NCBI GenBank assembly: GCA_017937095.1
Contig: JAGBEG010000017.1
Span: 1-64,000, forward strand
Direction of reading: 5' to 3'
Origin: Roseburia sp.
GTDB lineage: Bacteria > Bacillota > Clostridia > Lachnospirales > Lachnospiraceae
DNA: 64,000 nt
Each line of letters begins with the position of its first letter. Position 1 is the stretch's first letter. Shown piece by piece: positions 51,597-61,461 of the stretch. The notes beneath the pieces were generated by a model. It ran no database searches. It saw only the letters and a program-made list of their open reading frames with translations, and was not told the DNA's origin. The translations under genes and the position numbers were made by a program.

Positions 51597-54500
51597 ATGG
51601 GCTACGGGGAATTGGAACGGAGTATGGACGGTGCGGATTTCTGGAGAAGGAATGATCTGATTTACGAGATGCCGGTGGGAGCAGCAATTGCGCGCGGCGG
51701 GCATGAACTGTATCTTGAAATGGCAAACCGAGAGTTCCTTCATGCAGGAGGATATTTTGCGGAGGGTCTGGCGGAAAGCGGCAGGCCGCTGGCTGATTAC
51801 ATATACGAGGCAGATGTAGGAATATTTGAGGATGCGATCGAGAAGTGCCGCGAGAACCGCCAGACGCAGGCGTTGGAGCTTCGGGTGCGCACGAAGGACG
51901 GCGGCGTGTGCTGGGAGCTGCTGCAGTGCAGGCTTTACTGCTATCGTGACGCAGTTCCTTATTATATACTGACAAGCTGGGACATCCATACGAGGAAGGG
52001 ACTGGAGGAGGAACTCCGTCTGATGGATGAGCAGTACCGCATATTAGAGGAAGTCACGGATGAGTTCCCGTTTGACTATGATGTGGTGCATGGACGTTTC
52101 CGCGTGCCGCAGAAGTACCGCGTAATCGGGAAATTTCGTTCCGACCAGAAGTATATGAGCTTTGAGGAGATGCTTTCCGATATTTATGAGGAGGACCGGG
52201 CGGGATGTGCCGAGGCGCTTCTGCTTGCATCGAAGGAGAAAACGACCGGAACGATCGACTACCGGCTGAATCTGGCGCCGATGGACGAGAAGCCGGACTA
52301 TGCATGGTATCGCACGGTCTATCAGAGCATTGCCGGCGACGACGGACAGGTTATCCGTATTATCGGGCGCAGCTATGACGTCAACATGGACAGGAAGATT
52401 CAGGAGCAGCTCTCGGAGGAAATGCGGCTTGACCCGCTGACGCGCGTGTTAAATAAAGTGGCGGCGGGGGAGGAAGTGAATCGCATTCTTTCGCAGGAGC
52501 CGCGGGGAACGCATGTATTGTTCCTGATCGATATCGATGATTTTAAGCAGATTAATGATACGTTTGGACATACGGTCGGAGATACCGTTATTTCCGACGT
52601 GGCGGAGGTGATACGGCTTCAGTTCGGGGAGCAGGACATTGTGGCGCGCGTGGGCGGCGATGAGTTCCTGGCGTTCATGAGGAATACGACGCTGGCGGAG
52701 GCGGGGAGCAAAGCGGAGCAGTTGTGCAGGGAGTCTGCAAAGCGCCTGATCGGGGACGACGCCATCGTAAATGTGACACTTAGCATCGGTCTTGCCATAT
52801 CCGGCGAGGACGGGGATGATTATGAGACGCTGTTTACGATGGCGGACCGCGCCATGTATGATACCAAGCGGGACGGCAAGAACGGATTTGCATTTGCGAG
52901 GAAGGATTCCTACGCGGACGGCGATGGCGCAAGACTTCAGAAGAAGGCGGAGATGGAGCAGAATGCGGGGAGAGAGGTCGACAAGGAATTTCTCAATTTT
53001 GCATTCAGCCTGCTGTCTCATGCGAGGGATATCAACGGATCGCTGAATGTCCTGATCGAGCAGATCGGCAAGAAGTACGGGCTCGATTTTGTCGCTGTGT
53101 TCGAGGGCAGGGAAGAGGGCGCCCAGATGGTGCTCATGAATGCATGGAACCGCTCCGGAAGAATCTACGAGAACCGCGTGTTCCAGCAGGAGGCGTGCAT
53201 TCCTGAGGAGACACAGATAGGACAGTTCGTTGCCATTGGTGAGGAAGAGCTTCAGGGAGAAGGAAGACAGTTCGGGGAACTGTGGAGAGGAAGCGACGAG
53301 GGAACGAGGCATCTTGGCGGGGTCAGGTTCGAATTTGCGGGAAGCCGGATGGGCTGGATGTGTGTCGGAATGCGGCGCGAGGGCGGAGGATTCCATTCGG
53401 ACGAGGCGAGCACCTTCTGCGAGCTGGGCAGAGTCGTGGGGGTATTTGTGTCCCTGCGGAGCAAGTTGAGCGACGACCAGCGCGAGATCCAGCATTTGCA
53501 GAATCAGGATATGCTGACAGGGCTTTATAATCTGGAAGCGTTCAGAGAGCGCATGAAGCGGCGGATGAAAGACGGTACGCTTTTCGATGATAAGGGAGAT
53601 GGAGCGCGCAGGGTCTATGCGCTGGTGCATCTTGACGTGAATAATTTTTCTTATATCAACGAGAACTTCGGACAGCAGGTCGGAGACAATATTTTAAGGG
53701 GGCTCGCAAAGCTGATCGACAGCGAGGAGCACGTTGTGGAGGCGTGCCGGATGTATTCGGATTATTTCGTGGAACTGGTGTGCGGCAGCAGCGAGGAGGA
53801 AATCTACCGTAAAGTGCTTGAAGAGAATGCTGCATTTGAGGAACAGCAGAAGATCCGCTATCCGGCAAGCATGATGCGTCTGTCTGCGGGGATTTGCTTT
53901 GTGCGGGACGGCAGGGAATCCTTCGACACGATCATAGAGGGCGCGAATCTGGCGAGAAAGCAGGCGAAGGAGCAGAAAATCGGCGCGGTCATTTACCGGG
54001 AGGCAATGAGAAAGAAGCGGGACGACGAGATTCACATTACCGGGCGGTTCTACGGCGCGCTGCAAAAGGGGGAGCTTGAACTGTTCCTTCAGCCCAAATT
54101 CCTGTTGAAGGAGTGCCGGATATACGGTGCGGAAGCGCTGGCAAGATGGCGGCTGGAGTCGGGCGACGTGATTTCCCCGGTGAATTTTATTCCGCCGCTT
54201 GAGAATGTGGGCTATGTCGTGGATCTGGATTTCTACATATTAGAACAACTGCTTCGTGCGATGAAGCGCTGGAAGGAGTCGGGAAGAAAGCTGTTCACCG
54301 TTTCTACGAATTTTTCACGCAGGAATTTCGAGAACGGCGGGGACGAGTTCATAAAGCGGCTTGAGGAGACGATGCAGAGATACAAGATCGAACGGAAATA
54401 TATTGAAATCGAGGTGACGGAGAGCGTCATCGTCGAGAACCTCGACAGCTTAAAGGATTGTCTCTACAAGCTGGAGGAGCTTGGCTACCGCATTGCGATC

Positions 54501-54788
54501 GATGATTTCGGAACGGGGTATTCTTCCTTAAGCGTCCTGCTTGAGATTCCGGCAAATGTCGTCAAAATCGACAAGAGCTTTACCGACCGCATCAATCTGA
54601 CGGAGCAGCAGGAATTTGTTGCACAGATGGGACAGTTCATCCGCTCTGCCAAGGAGGAGGTCATATTCGAGGGAATCGAGCAGGATGCGCAGCGCCGGTT
54701 CCTCATCGACTGCGGCTTTGATTACGGACAGGGCTATTATTTTGACAGACCCCTGCCGTTGGAGGAATTTGAGAAAAAGTACGTGTGA
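51597..54788 (+). CDS. Cyclic di-GMP signalling protein: PAS-GGDEF-GAF-GGDEF*-EAL
   Basis: ATG 51597 is chosen: AAGGGAG lies ten bases upstream, and the earlier ATG 51552 sits in the promoter. The 1063-residue protein has a PAS-like N-terminus, an intact GGDEF (353-357, VGGDEFLAFM), a GAF-like middle, a second GGDEF domain whose motif is replaced by SDYFV (about 721-725), and an EAL domain (EALARW 846-851, EVTES, DDFGTG at 969). No transmembrane helix is seen. The first GGDEF lacks the RxxD inhibitory site (it reads GEQD). Both cyclase and phosphodiesterase activities look possible; which dominates is unknown. Confidence 0.9.
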   Translation: MGYGELERSMDGADFWRRNDLIYEMPVGAAIARGGHELYLEMANREFLHAGGYFAEGLAESGRPLADYIYEADVGIFEDAIEKCRENRQTQALELRVRTKDGGVCWELLQCRLYCYRDAVPYYILTSWDIHTRKGLEEELRLMDEQYRILEEVTDEFPFDYDVVHGRFRVPQKYRVIGKFRSDQKYMSFEEMLSDIYEEDRAGCAEALLLASKEKTTGTIDYRLNLAPMDEKPDYAWYRTVYQSIAGDDGQVIRIIGRSYDVNMDRKIQEQLSEEMRLDPLTRVLNKVAAGEEVNRILSQEPRGTHVLFLIDIDDFKQINDTFGHTVGDTVISDVAEVIRLQFGEQDIVARVGGDEFLAFMRNTTLAEAGSKAEQLCRESAKRLIGDDAIVNVTLSIGLAISGEDGDDYETLFTMADRAMYDTKRDGKNGFAFARKDSYADGDGARLQKKAEMEQNAGREVDKEFLNFAFSLLSHARDINGSLNVLIEQIGKKYGLDFVAVFEGREEGAQMVLMNAWNRSGRIYENRVFQQEACIPEETQIGQFVAIGEEELQGEGRQFGELWRGSDEGTRHLGGVRFEFAGSRMGWMCVGMRREGGGFHSDEASTFCELGRVVGVFVSLRSKLSDDQREIQHLQNQDMLTGLYNLEAFRERMKRRMKDGTLFDDKGDGARRVYALVHLDVNNFSYINENFGQQVGDNILRGLAKLIDSEEHVVEACRMYSDYFVELVCGSSEEEIYRKVLEENAAFEEQQKIRYPASMMRLSAGICFVRDGRESFDTIIEGANLARKQAKEQKIGAVIYREAMRKKRDDEIHITGRFYGALQKGELELFLQPKFLLKECRIYGAEALARWRLESGDVISPVNFIPPLENVGYVVDLDFYILEQLLRAMKRWKESGRKLFTVSTNFSRRNFENGGDEFIKRLEETMQRYKIERKYIEIEVTESVIVENLDSLKDCLYKLEELGYRIAIDDFGTGYSSLSVLLEIPANVVKIDKSFTDRINLTEQQEFVAQMGQFIRSAKEEVIFEGIEQDAQRRFLIDCGFDYGQGYYFDRPLPLEEFEKKYV

Positions 54789-54851
54789 GTGACAGGCGAA
54801 AGCAAACAGCATTTTTTTAAAATTGCACCTGTTTTCGTACAGTCAGAAACC

Positions 54852-54880
54852 TTTACAATCGACAAATTAAATGCTAAAAT
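54852..54880 (+). promoter_or_regulatory. Putative promoter of nifJ
   Basis: TTTACA (54852-54857) and TAAAAT (54875-54880) are 17 bp apart, 54 bp before the start codon. Confidence 0.55.
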
Positions 54881-54934
54881 TAGTCTTAAGTCGGTAATAT
54901 GACACTCTATTTTATGATTTAAGGAGGAATAATA

Positions 54935-57900
54935 ATGTCCAGAGCAAAACAGTCAATGGACGGTAATACAGCGGCAGCTCATGTAGCTTATGCGTTTACA
55001 GATGTTGCAGCTATTTACCCAATTACACCATCCAGCCCGATGGCAGATACCGTAGATCAGTGGTCTGCAGCAGGACAGGAGAACATCTTCGGCAATCAGG
55101 TCAAGGTTGTTGAGATGGAGTCTGAGGCAGGTGCAGCAGGCGCCGTTCACGGTTCCCTTGCAGCAGGTGCACTTACCACAACCTTTACAGCATCCCAGGG
55201 TCTGTTACTTATGATCCCTAACATGTACAAAATCGCAGGCGAGCAGCTTCCTTGTGTATTCGACGTATCCGCGCGTACCGTAGCTACTCAGTCTTTAAAT
55301 ATTTTCGGTGATCACAGTGACGTATATGCCTGTCGTCAGACCGGTTTCGCTATGTTATGTGAGACCAACCCGCAGGAGGTTATGGACTTAAGCCCGGTTG
55401 CTCATCTTGCGACCATCGAGGGCAAGGTTCCGTTCATCAACTTCTTCGACGGATTCCGTACCTCCCATGAGATCCAGAAGATCGAGAAGTGGGATTACGC
55501 AGATTTAAAGGAAATGTGCAATATGGACGCAGTTGCTGCTTTCCGTGCACATGCGCTGAACCCGGAGCATCCGGCTATGCGTGGTTCTCACGAGAACGGA
55601 GACGTTTTCTTCCAGCATCGTGAGGCTTGTAACACAGCTTACAACGAACTGCCGGCTATCGTTGAGAAGTACATGAAGAAAGTCAACGAGAAGCTTGGCA
55701 CGGACTATGACTTATTCAACTACTACGGAGCACCGGACGCAGACCGCGTTATCGTAGCGATGGGTTCCATCAACGACGTAGCAGAGGAAGTTATCGACTA
55801 CTTAACAGCTAAGGGCGAGAAGGTCGGCTTAGTAAAGGTTCGTCTGTACCGTCCGTGGGTAGCAGAGTCCTTCTTAAAGGTTCTCCCGAAGACAGTAAAG
55901 AAGGTTGCTGTTCTTGACAGAACAAAGGAGCCGGGCGCACTTGGCGATCCGTTATACCTTGATGTAGCTGCTACACTTCGTGAGGCAGGACTTGATGCGA
56001 TCGTTCTTACCGCAGGACGTTACGGTTTGGGTTCCAAGGACACACCGCCTTCAAGCGTATTCGCTGTATACAAAGAGCTGGAGAAGGATGCTCCGAAGGC
56101 ACGCTTTACCATCGGTATCGTGGATGATGTAACGAACTTAAGCTTACCGGAGGTTAAGCCGGCTCCGATCACATCCGCAGCAGGTACGGTAGAGTGTAAG
56201 TTCTGGGGTCTCGGCGGAGACGGTACCGTAGGTGCGAACAAGAACTCTACGAAGATCATCGGTGACCACACCGACAAGTACATCCAGGCATACTTCCAGT
56301 ATGACTCCAAGAAGACCGGTGGTGTAACCATTTCCCACTTAAGATTTGGTGACAAGCCGATCAGAAGCCCATATTACATCAATCAGGCAGATTTCGTAGC
56401 CTGCCACAACCCGTCTTATGTGACCAAGGGCTTTAAGATGGTTCAGGATGTAAAGCCGGGCGGAGTATTCATGATCAACTGCCAGTGGACTGACGAAGAG
56501 TTAGAGCACCACTTAAATGCAGAGGCTAAGAAATACATCGCTGACAACAATATTCAGTTATATACGATCAACGCGATCGACAAGGCAATCGAGATCGGTA
56601 TGGGCAAGCGTACCAACACGATCTTACAGTCCGCATTCTTCAAGCTCGCAAACGTTATGCCGATCGAGCAGGCAGTAGACTTCATGAAGCAGGCAGCTAA
56701 GAAGTCCTACGGCAAGAAGGGTGACGCTGTTGTAGAGATGAACTACAAGGCAATCGACGCTGGTGTAGATGCTGTACATAAGGTAGAGATTCCGGCTTCC
56801 TGGTCGAATCCTGCAGCAGATCCGGCTCCGGCTGAGTTACAGGGACGTCCTGAGACAGTGAAGATGGTAAAAGAGTTAATGAACCCGATTTCCTTAATGG
56901 ACGGCGATTCTTTACCGGTATCTGCATTCATGGGCAACCCGGACGGACAGTTCGAGCACGGCGCAGCAGCATATGAGAAGCGCGGTACCGCAGTTACCGT
57001 TCCTACATGGAGCGCTGAGAAGTGTATCCAGTGTAACCAGTGTGCATTTGTATGTTCTCATGCAACCATTCGTCCGTTCATGTTGAGCGAGGATGAGGTG
57101 AAGGCAGCTCCTTCCAACATCAAGCTTGCTGATACGAAGCCGAAGGCTGGCGAGTACAAGTACACCATGAGCGTATCTCCGTTAGACTGTATGGGATGCG
57201 GTGAGTGTATCACTGTATGTCCGGTCGGAGCAATCGAGATGGTTCCGCAGGAGTCTCAGGCAGCAGAGCAGCCTGTATTCGACTACTTAGTAGCGAACGT
57301 TGGCAAGAAGCCTGGCATGCCGGCAGACAACACTGTTAAGGGCTCCCAGTTCAACCAGCCGTTGCTTGAGTTCTCCGGTTCCTGTGCAGGATGTGCTGAG
57401 ACATCTTACGCTCGTTTGATTACACAGTTATTTGGTGAGCATATGTACATCAGTAACGCTACCGGATGTTCTTCCATCTGGGGTGGTCCGGCAGCTACAT
57501 CACCATATACAGTAAATAAAGACTCCAAGAAGGGTCCGGCTTGGGCAAACTCCTTATTCGAGGATAACGCACAGCACGGTCTTGGTATGGAGATTGGTCA
57601 GAGAGTTCTTCGTGACCAGGCAATCGCTTCCGCAGAGAAGTGTGCAACCTCTGACAAGGCAAGCGCTGAGTTAAAGGCAGCATTTGACAAGTTCGTTGAG
57701 ACTAAGAACGACACCAAGGCAAATACACCTGCAACAGAAGCTCTTGTAGCAGAGTTAGAGAAGGCTGCAGCAGCCGGATGCCCGGATGCACAGGCAGCAT
57801 TAGAGAAGAAGGATTACCTCGCTAAGAAGTCCGTATGGATCTTCGGTGGTGACGGATGGGCTTACGATATCGGATTCGGCGGTCTGGATCATGTACTTGC

Positions 57901-58480
57901 TTCCGGTGAGAACGTAAACGTTATGGTATTCGATACCGAGATGTACTCCAATACCGGTGGTCAGGCTTCCAAGGCTTCCAACATCGGTGAGGTTTGCCAG
58001 TTCGCAGCAGCAGGTAAGGAAGTTGGCAAGAAGAGCCTTGCTGAGATCGCTATGAGCTACGGCTATGTATATGTAGCACAGATCGCACTCGGTGCTAACA
58101 TGGCTCAGGCTGTCAAGGTATTAGCTGAGGCAGAAGCTTACAACGGTCCGTCCTTAGTCATCGGATACGCTCCATGTGAGCTGCACGGTGTTAAGGGTGG
58201 TATGAACCACTGCCAGGATGAGATGAAGAAAGCAGTAGCAGCAGGTTACTGGAATCTCTTCTCCTTCAATCCGGAGCTTAAGGCAGAGGGCAAGAATCCG
58301 TTTACACTGACCTCTAAGCCGGGCGACGGTTCTTATCAGGATTTCCTGAACAACGAGACACGTTACAGCCGTCTGACCAGAGCATTCCCGGAGAGAGCTG
58401 AGAAGTTATTCAAGGCTTCCGAGGAGGCTGCTAAGGCACGCTACGAGCACTTAGAGAGATTGGTAGAGCTGTACAAATAA
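54935..58480 (+). CDS. nifJ: Pyruvate:ferredoxin (flavodoxin) oxidoreductase
   Basis: This 1181-residue single-chain enzyme oxidatively decarboxylates pyruvate to acetyl-CoA and CO2 and reduces ferredoxin, the central step of clostridial fermentation. Domains run from the N-terminal pyrimidine-binding domain (YPITPSSPMADTVD) through the gamma-type domain (near 415-620), two 4Fe-4S motifs (CIQCNQCAFVC from Cys697 and CMGCGECITVC about 55 residues on), to the thiamine-diphosphate domain (GDGWAYDIGFGG and EMYSNTGGQASKAS). Length is normal. Codon choice is clearly different from neighbours, favouring GCA/GCT Ala and AAG Lys, as expected for a very highly expressed gene. AAGGAGGAAT precedes the start. 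Confidence 0.98.
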   Translation: MSRAKQSMDGNTAAAHVAYAFTDVAAIYPITPSSPMADTVDQWSAAGQENIFGNQVKVVEMESEAGAAGAVHGSLAAGALTTTFTASQGLLLMIPNMYKIAGEQLPCVFDVSARTVATQSLNIFGDHSDVYACRQTGFAMLCETNPQEVMDLSPVAHLATIEGKVPFINFFDGFRTSHEIQKIEKWDYADLKEMCNMDAVAAFRAHALNPEHPAMRGSHENGDVFFQHREACNTAYNELPAIVEKYMKKVNEKLGTDYDLFNYYGAPDADRVIVAMGSINDVAEEVIDYLTAKGEKVGLVKVRLYRPWVAESFLKVLPKTVKKVAVLDRTKEPGALGDPLYLDVAATLREAGLDAIVLTAGRYGLGSKDTPPSSVFAVYKELEKDAPKARFTIGIVDDVTNLSLPEVKPAPITSAAGTVECKFWGLGGDGTVGANKNSTKIIGDHTDKYIQAYFQYDSKKTGGVTISHLRFGDKPIRSPYYINQADFVACHNPSYVTKGFKMVQDVKPGGVFMINCQWTDEELEHHLNAEAKKYIADNNIQLYTINAIDKAIEIGMGKRTNTILQSAFFKLANVMPIEQAVDFMKQAAKKSYGKKGDAVVEMNYKAIDAGVDAVHKVEIPASWSNPAADPAPAELQGRPETVKMVKELMNPISLMDGDSLPVSAFMGNPDGQFEHGAAAYEKRGTAVTVPTWSAEKCIQCNQCAFVCSHATIRPFMLSEDEVKAAPSNIKLADTKPKAGEYKYTMSVSPLDCMGCGECITVCPVGAIEMVPQESQAAEQPVFDYLVANVGKKPGMPADNTVKGSQFNQPLLEFSGSCAGCAETSYARLITQLFGEHMYISNATGCSSIWGGPAATSPYTVNKDSKKGPAWANSLFEDNAQHGLGMEIGQRVLRDQAIASAEKCATSDKASAELKAAFDKFVETKNDTKANTPATEALVAELEKAAAAGCPDAQAALEKKDYLAKKSVWIFGGDGWAYDIGFGGLDHVLASGENVNVMVFDTEMYSNTGGQASKASNIGEVCQFAAAGKEVGKKSLAEIAMSYGYVYVAQIALGANMAQAVKVLAEAEAYNGPSLVIGYAPCELHGVKGGMNHCQDEMKKAVAAGYWNLFSFNPELKAEGKNPFTLTSKPGDGSYQDFLNNETRYSRLTRAFPERAEKLFKASEEAAKARYEHLERLVELYK

Positions 58481-58524
58481 TCGCGTAAATAAGTGAGCCG
58501 GGCACGAAGTGCTAGGATAAAATG

Positions 58525-58570
58525 AAAAGAGTCGGATTCCGTGCTTGCACGGGAATCTGGCTCTTTTTAT
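58525..58570 (+). terminator. Terminator after nifJ
   Basis: AAAAGAGTCGGATTCCGTGC (58525-58544) pairs, with small mismatches, with the region 58547-58566, which ends in CTCTTTTT. Confidence 0.85.
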
Positions 58571-58585
58571 TTTAGACGTGGATAC

Positions 58586-58783
58586 GAAGTATCCGGCGAA
58601 CGGTCCGCGTGCGGTTTGCCGCGATAGCGGCAAGACGCTGCTCGTGTTGCACGGCGCAATCTGCGGAAGCACTAGAGAAGTATCCGGCGAACGGTCCGCG
58701 TGCGGATTGTCGCGATAGCGGCAAGACGCTGCTTGCGTTGCACGGCGCAATCTGCGGGAGCGCTAGAGAAGTATCTGGCGAAT
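58586..58783. repeat. 91-bp GC-rich tandem repeat with conserved hairpins
   Basis: Two full units (58586-58676 and 58677-58767) differ at 6 of 91 positions, and a third partial unit starts at 58768 (GAAGTATCTGGCGAA). Each unit contains TTGCCGC-GATA-GCGGCAA, or TTGTCGC-GATA-GCGGCAA in unit 2, where the change keeps pairing as a GU, and TTGC-ACGGC-GCAA. The GC content is far above the surroundings. The 330-bp gap between nifJ and the HD gene contains this array and the nifJ terminator; no gene is seen. Confidence 0.8.
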
Positions 58784-58810
58784 AACCGCATATATTATAG
58801 GGGAATCCAG

Positions 58811-59338
58811 ATGTCAGGAAAAGGAAAAAAGATGCAGGTAAAACTAGAGGCAGAAGACGAGCGGAAATTTCGCGAGATTTTAACAGAGGTGTGCAGAAAT
58901 TCAAGGCTGCTTTCCTCCGACCGTTTCATCCAGCACGGTACTACGAGCGTCTTTCGCCACAGCGTCGCCGTGGCTTATGTAAGCTTTTATATTGCAAGAA
59001 AGTACAGAATCCGGGTCAGGGAAAAGGCGTTGATCCGCGGGGCGCTGCTGCATGATTATTTCCTGTATGACTGGCATGAAAAAGCGGACTGGCATAAGTG
59101 GCATGGCTTTTATCATGCCGGGAAGGCACTTCGGAACGCAATGGAGGACTTTGAATTGAGCGAAATCGAGCAGGACACAATCGCGCGCCATATGTTTCCG
59201 CTCAATCCGATCCCGCCGCGCTGCAGGGAAGCATGGATCGTGTGTCTGGCGGACAAAATCTGCTCCGGCGGGGAGACGGCGGATGGGTTTCGGAATTGGC
59301 TGGATGAGATTGCAAAGGGCTTCGCGCATCCAATATAA
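58811..59338 (+). CDS. HD-domain phosphohydrolase-like protein
   Basis: ATG 58811 (AGGGGAA upstream) gives 175 residues; ATG 58832, seven codons later with AAAGGA upstream, is an alternative. The HD superfamily signature is VFRHSVAVAYVSFYIA for the first His and RGALLHDYFLYDWH for the HD pair, followed by YHAGKAL and IARHMFPL. It probably binds a metal and may cleave a nucleotide or phosphate ester; the substrate is not apparent. The gene follows the 91-bp repeat array directly. Confidence 0.85.
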   Translation: MSGKGKKMQVKLEAEDERKFREILTEVCRNSRLLSSDRFIQHGTTSVFRHSVAVAYVSFYIARKYRIRVREKALIRGALLHDYFLYDWHEKADWHKWHGFYHAGKALRNAMEDFELSEIEQDTIARHMFPLNPIPPRCREAWIVCLADKICSGGETADGFRNWLDEIAKGFAHPI

Positions 59339-59411
59339 TGGAATGAAACGCTGTTTCCCGCTGCCCTTTTTGGGGAAAAGAGAGATAAGAGAAGAGCAAT
59401 AGCAGAGAAAA

Positions 59412-59457
59412 AGAAGAAAGCTGCACAAAGAATTGTGTCAGCTTTCTTCTTTTTTTG
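59412..59457 (+). terminator. Terminator after HD gene
   Basis: AGAAGAAAGCTGCACAA (59412-59428) pairs with TTGTGTCAGCTTTCTTCT (59433-59450), with one bulge, then seven T. Confidence 0.88.
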
Positions 59458-59526
59458 CGATATGGAATTTAGCTCTCCGTCAGAACTTCACGGAAACTTA
59501 TCCCTCCGCCAGAACTTCACGGAAAT

Positions 59527-61461
59527 TTACCCTTCCGCTAAATTTCCGGTATACAACTGATAATATTTTCCGCGCTTCTCGATAAGCTGGTCGTGGTTGC
59601 CGCGCTCGATGACGCGTCCCTGTTCCAAGACGATGATACAGTCGCTGTTGCGGACTGTTGAGAGACGATGCGCAATTACGAATGTGGTACGTCCTGCCAT
59701 CAGCTTATCCATGCCGTCCTGTACGATTTTCTCGGTTCTGGTATCAATGGAGCTGGTCGCCTCATCGAGAATCAGCACAGGCGGGTCGGCAATCGCGGCG
59801 CGCGCGATCGCAAGAAGCTGCCGCTGTCCCTGGCTTAGGTTTGCACCGTCCCCGGTCAGCATCGTGTGATAGCCGTCCGGGAGCTGCTGGATGAACGTGT
59901 CGGCGTTTGCAAGCTTTGCGGCTGCGATTACTTCCTCGTCCGTGGCGTCCAGCTTGCCGTAACGGATATTTTCCATAACGGTCGCCGTGAAAAGGTGCGT
60001 ATCCTGCAATACGATGCCAAGAGAGTGGCGCAGATCATCCTTTTTGATCTTATTGATATTGATGCCGTCGTAGCGTATCTTGCCGTCCTGGATATCGTAG
60101 AAACGGTTGATAAGGTTTGTGATGGTCGTCTTTCCTGCACCGGTACTTCCGACGAAAGCGATTTTCTGTCCCGGCGTCGCGTAGAGATCTACATTGTGGA
60201 GTACCGTCTTTTCCGGTACATAGCCGAAGTCTACATCGTCAAACACAACGTCACCTTTTAATTCTACATAATCAACGCTTCCGTCCGCCTGATGCGTGTG
60301 CTTCCAAGCCCACATGCCGGTGCGCTCCGTGGTTTCTGTAAGGTTGCCGTTCTCCTTTTTCGCGCGGACCAAGGTGACGTAGCCGTCATCCGTTTCCGGC
60401 TTTTCGTCTAAGAGGGAGAAGATTCGCTCCGACCCGGCGAGCGCCATGACGATATTGTTTAGCTGCATGGAAAGCTGGTTGATCGGCTGACCGAAGCTCT
60501 TATTGTAAGTCAGAAAGCTTGCAAGCTTTCCGAGTGTAAAGCCGCCGTAGCCGCCGAGGGCAAGGATGCCGCCCACGATGGAGCAGAGCACATAGCTGAT
60601 ATTTCCGATCTGTGCGTTGACAGGCATCAGGATATTACCGAATTTGTTTGCATTGTTTGCACTGTCAAAAAGCTGGTCGTTGATCCGGTTGAAATCCGCA
60701 ATGCTTTCCTGCTCGTGTGTGAAGACTTTAACGACCTTCTGACCGTTCATCATTTCCTCAATAAAGCCGTTGACCGCTGCAATATCCTTTTGTTGCGCGA
60801 TAAAGTAGCGGGCGCTTAAAGCACCGATTTTTTTCGTAGAAAACAGCGTGACGCCGACCATCAGAAGCGTGAGGAGCGTGAGCGGGATGTTGAGCAGCAG
60901 CATACTGACAAACACGCTGACAATCGTGATAATACTGTTTAAAAACTGCGGTATACTCTGACTGATCATCTGGCGGAGCGTATCGATGTCGTTGGTGTAA
61001 GTTGACATAATGTCTCCGTGCGAATGTGTGTCAAAATAGCTGATTGGAAGCTCTTCCATATGAGTGAACATGTCGTCACGCAGATTCTTTAAGGTTCCCT
61101 GTGTGACATTTACCATGATCCGGCTATAGGTATAGGCGGCAAGCGCGCCGATCAGATAAAAGCAGGCGACGCGGAAAATGGCATGCGCCAGACCTGAAAA
61201 ATCAGGATTTGCCTGTTTCATCAGCGGCATGATATAGCTGTCGATCAATGTCTGCATGAACCAGGTTCCCTGCACATTGGCAAGAACCGTGATGAAAATG
61301 CAGATGACGACAAGAATGCAGTGTACGGCATAGTTTTTCATAATGTAGGAAAGCAGCCGCAGGAACAGCTTTCCGGGATTCTTGACGTTCGGTTTTGGAC
61401 CTCTTGGTCCGCGTCCTCCGGGTCCCTGGATTGGTTTTGCATTTTTCTCATTCTGTGGCAT
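59527..61461 (-). CDS. Heterodimeric ABC exporter, half-transporter with intact catalytic site
   Basis: This 644-residue protein has six transmembrane helices in the first 350 residues and a C-terminal ATPase. Walker A is GSTGAGKTT, the signature is LSQGQRQLLAIARA, Walker B with catalytic Glu is VLILDEATSSID, and the switch His is in VIAHRLS. The Gly/Pro-rich cytoplasmic N-terminus is typical of this subunit. Its start codon overlaps the stop of the other subunit by 1 bp (TGATG), which couples their translation. It probably exports drugs, peptides or lipids. Confidence 0.93.
   Translation of the reverse strand: MPQNEKNAKPIQGPGGRGPRGPKPNVKNPGKLFLRLLSYIMKNYAVHCILVVICIFITVLANVQGTWFMQTLIDSYIMPLMKQANPDFSGLAHAIFRVACFYLIGALAAYTYSRIMVNVTQGTLKNLRDDMFTHMEELPISYFDTHSHGDIMSTYTNDIDTLRQMISQSIPQFLNSIITIVSVFVSMLLLNIPLTLLTLLMVGVTLFSTKKIGALSARYFIAQQKDIAAVNGFIEEMMNGQKVVKVFTHEQESIADFNRINDQLFDSANNANKFGNILMPVNAQIGNISYVLCSIVGGILALGGYGGFTLGKLASFLTYNKSFGQPINQLSMQLNNIVMALAGSERIFSLLDEKPETDDGYVTLVRAKKENGNLTETTERTGMWAWKHTHQADGSVDYVELKGDVVFDDVDFGYVPEKTVLHNVDLYATPGQKIAFVGSTGAGKTTITNLINRFYDIQDGKIRYDGININKIKKDDLRHSLGIVLQDTHLFTATVMENIRYGKLDATDEEVIAAAKLANADTFIQQLPDGYHTMLTGDGANLSQGQRQLLAIARAAIADPPVLILDEATSSIDTRTEKIVQDGMDKLMAGRTTFVIAHRLSTVRNSDCIIVLEQGRVIERGNHDQLIEKRGKYYQLYTGNLAEG

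Noticed and set aside
52449-53630. 393-residue reading frame antisense to the GGDEF/EAL gene
   Set aside because: A shadow of a GC-rich coding strand; no motifs or start signals.
58700-58810. N-terminal extension of the HD protein into the 91-bp repeat
   Set aside because: The frame only reads through repeat DNA, and good start codons with ribosome binding sites exist at 58811 and 58832.
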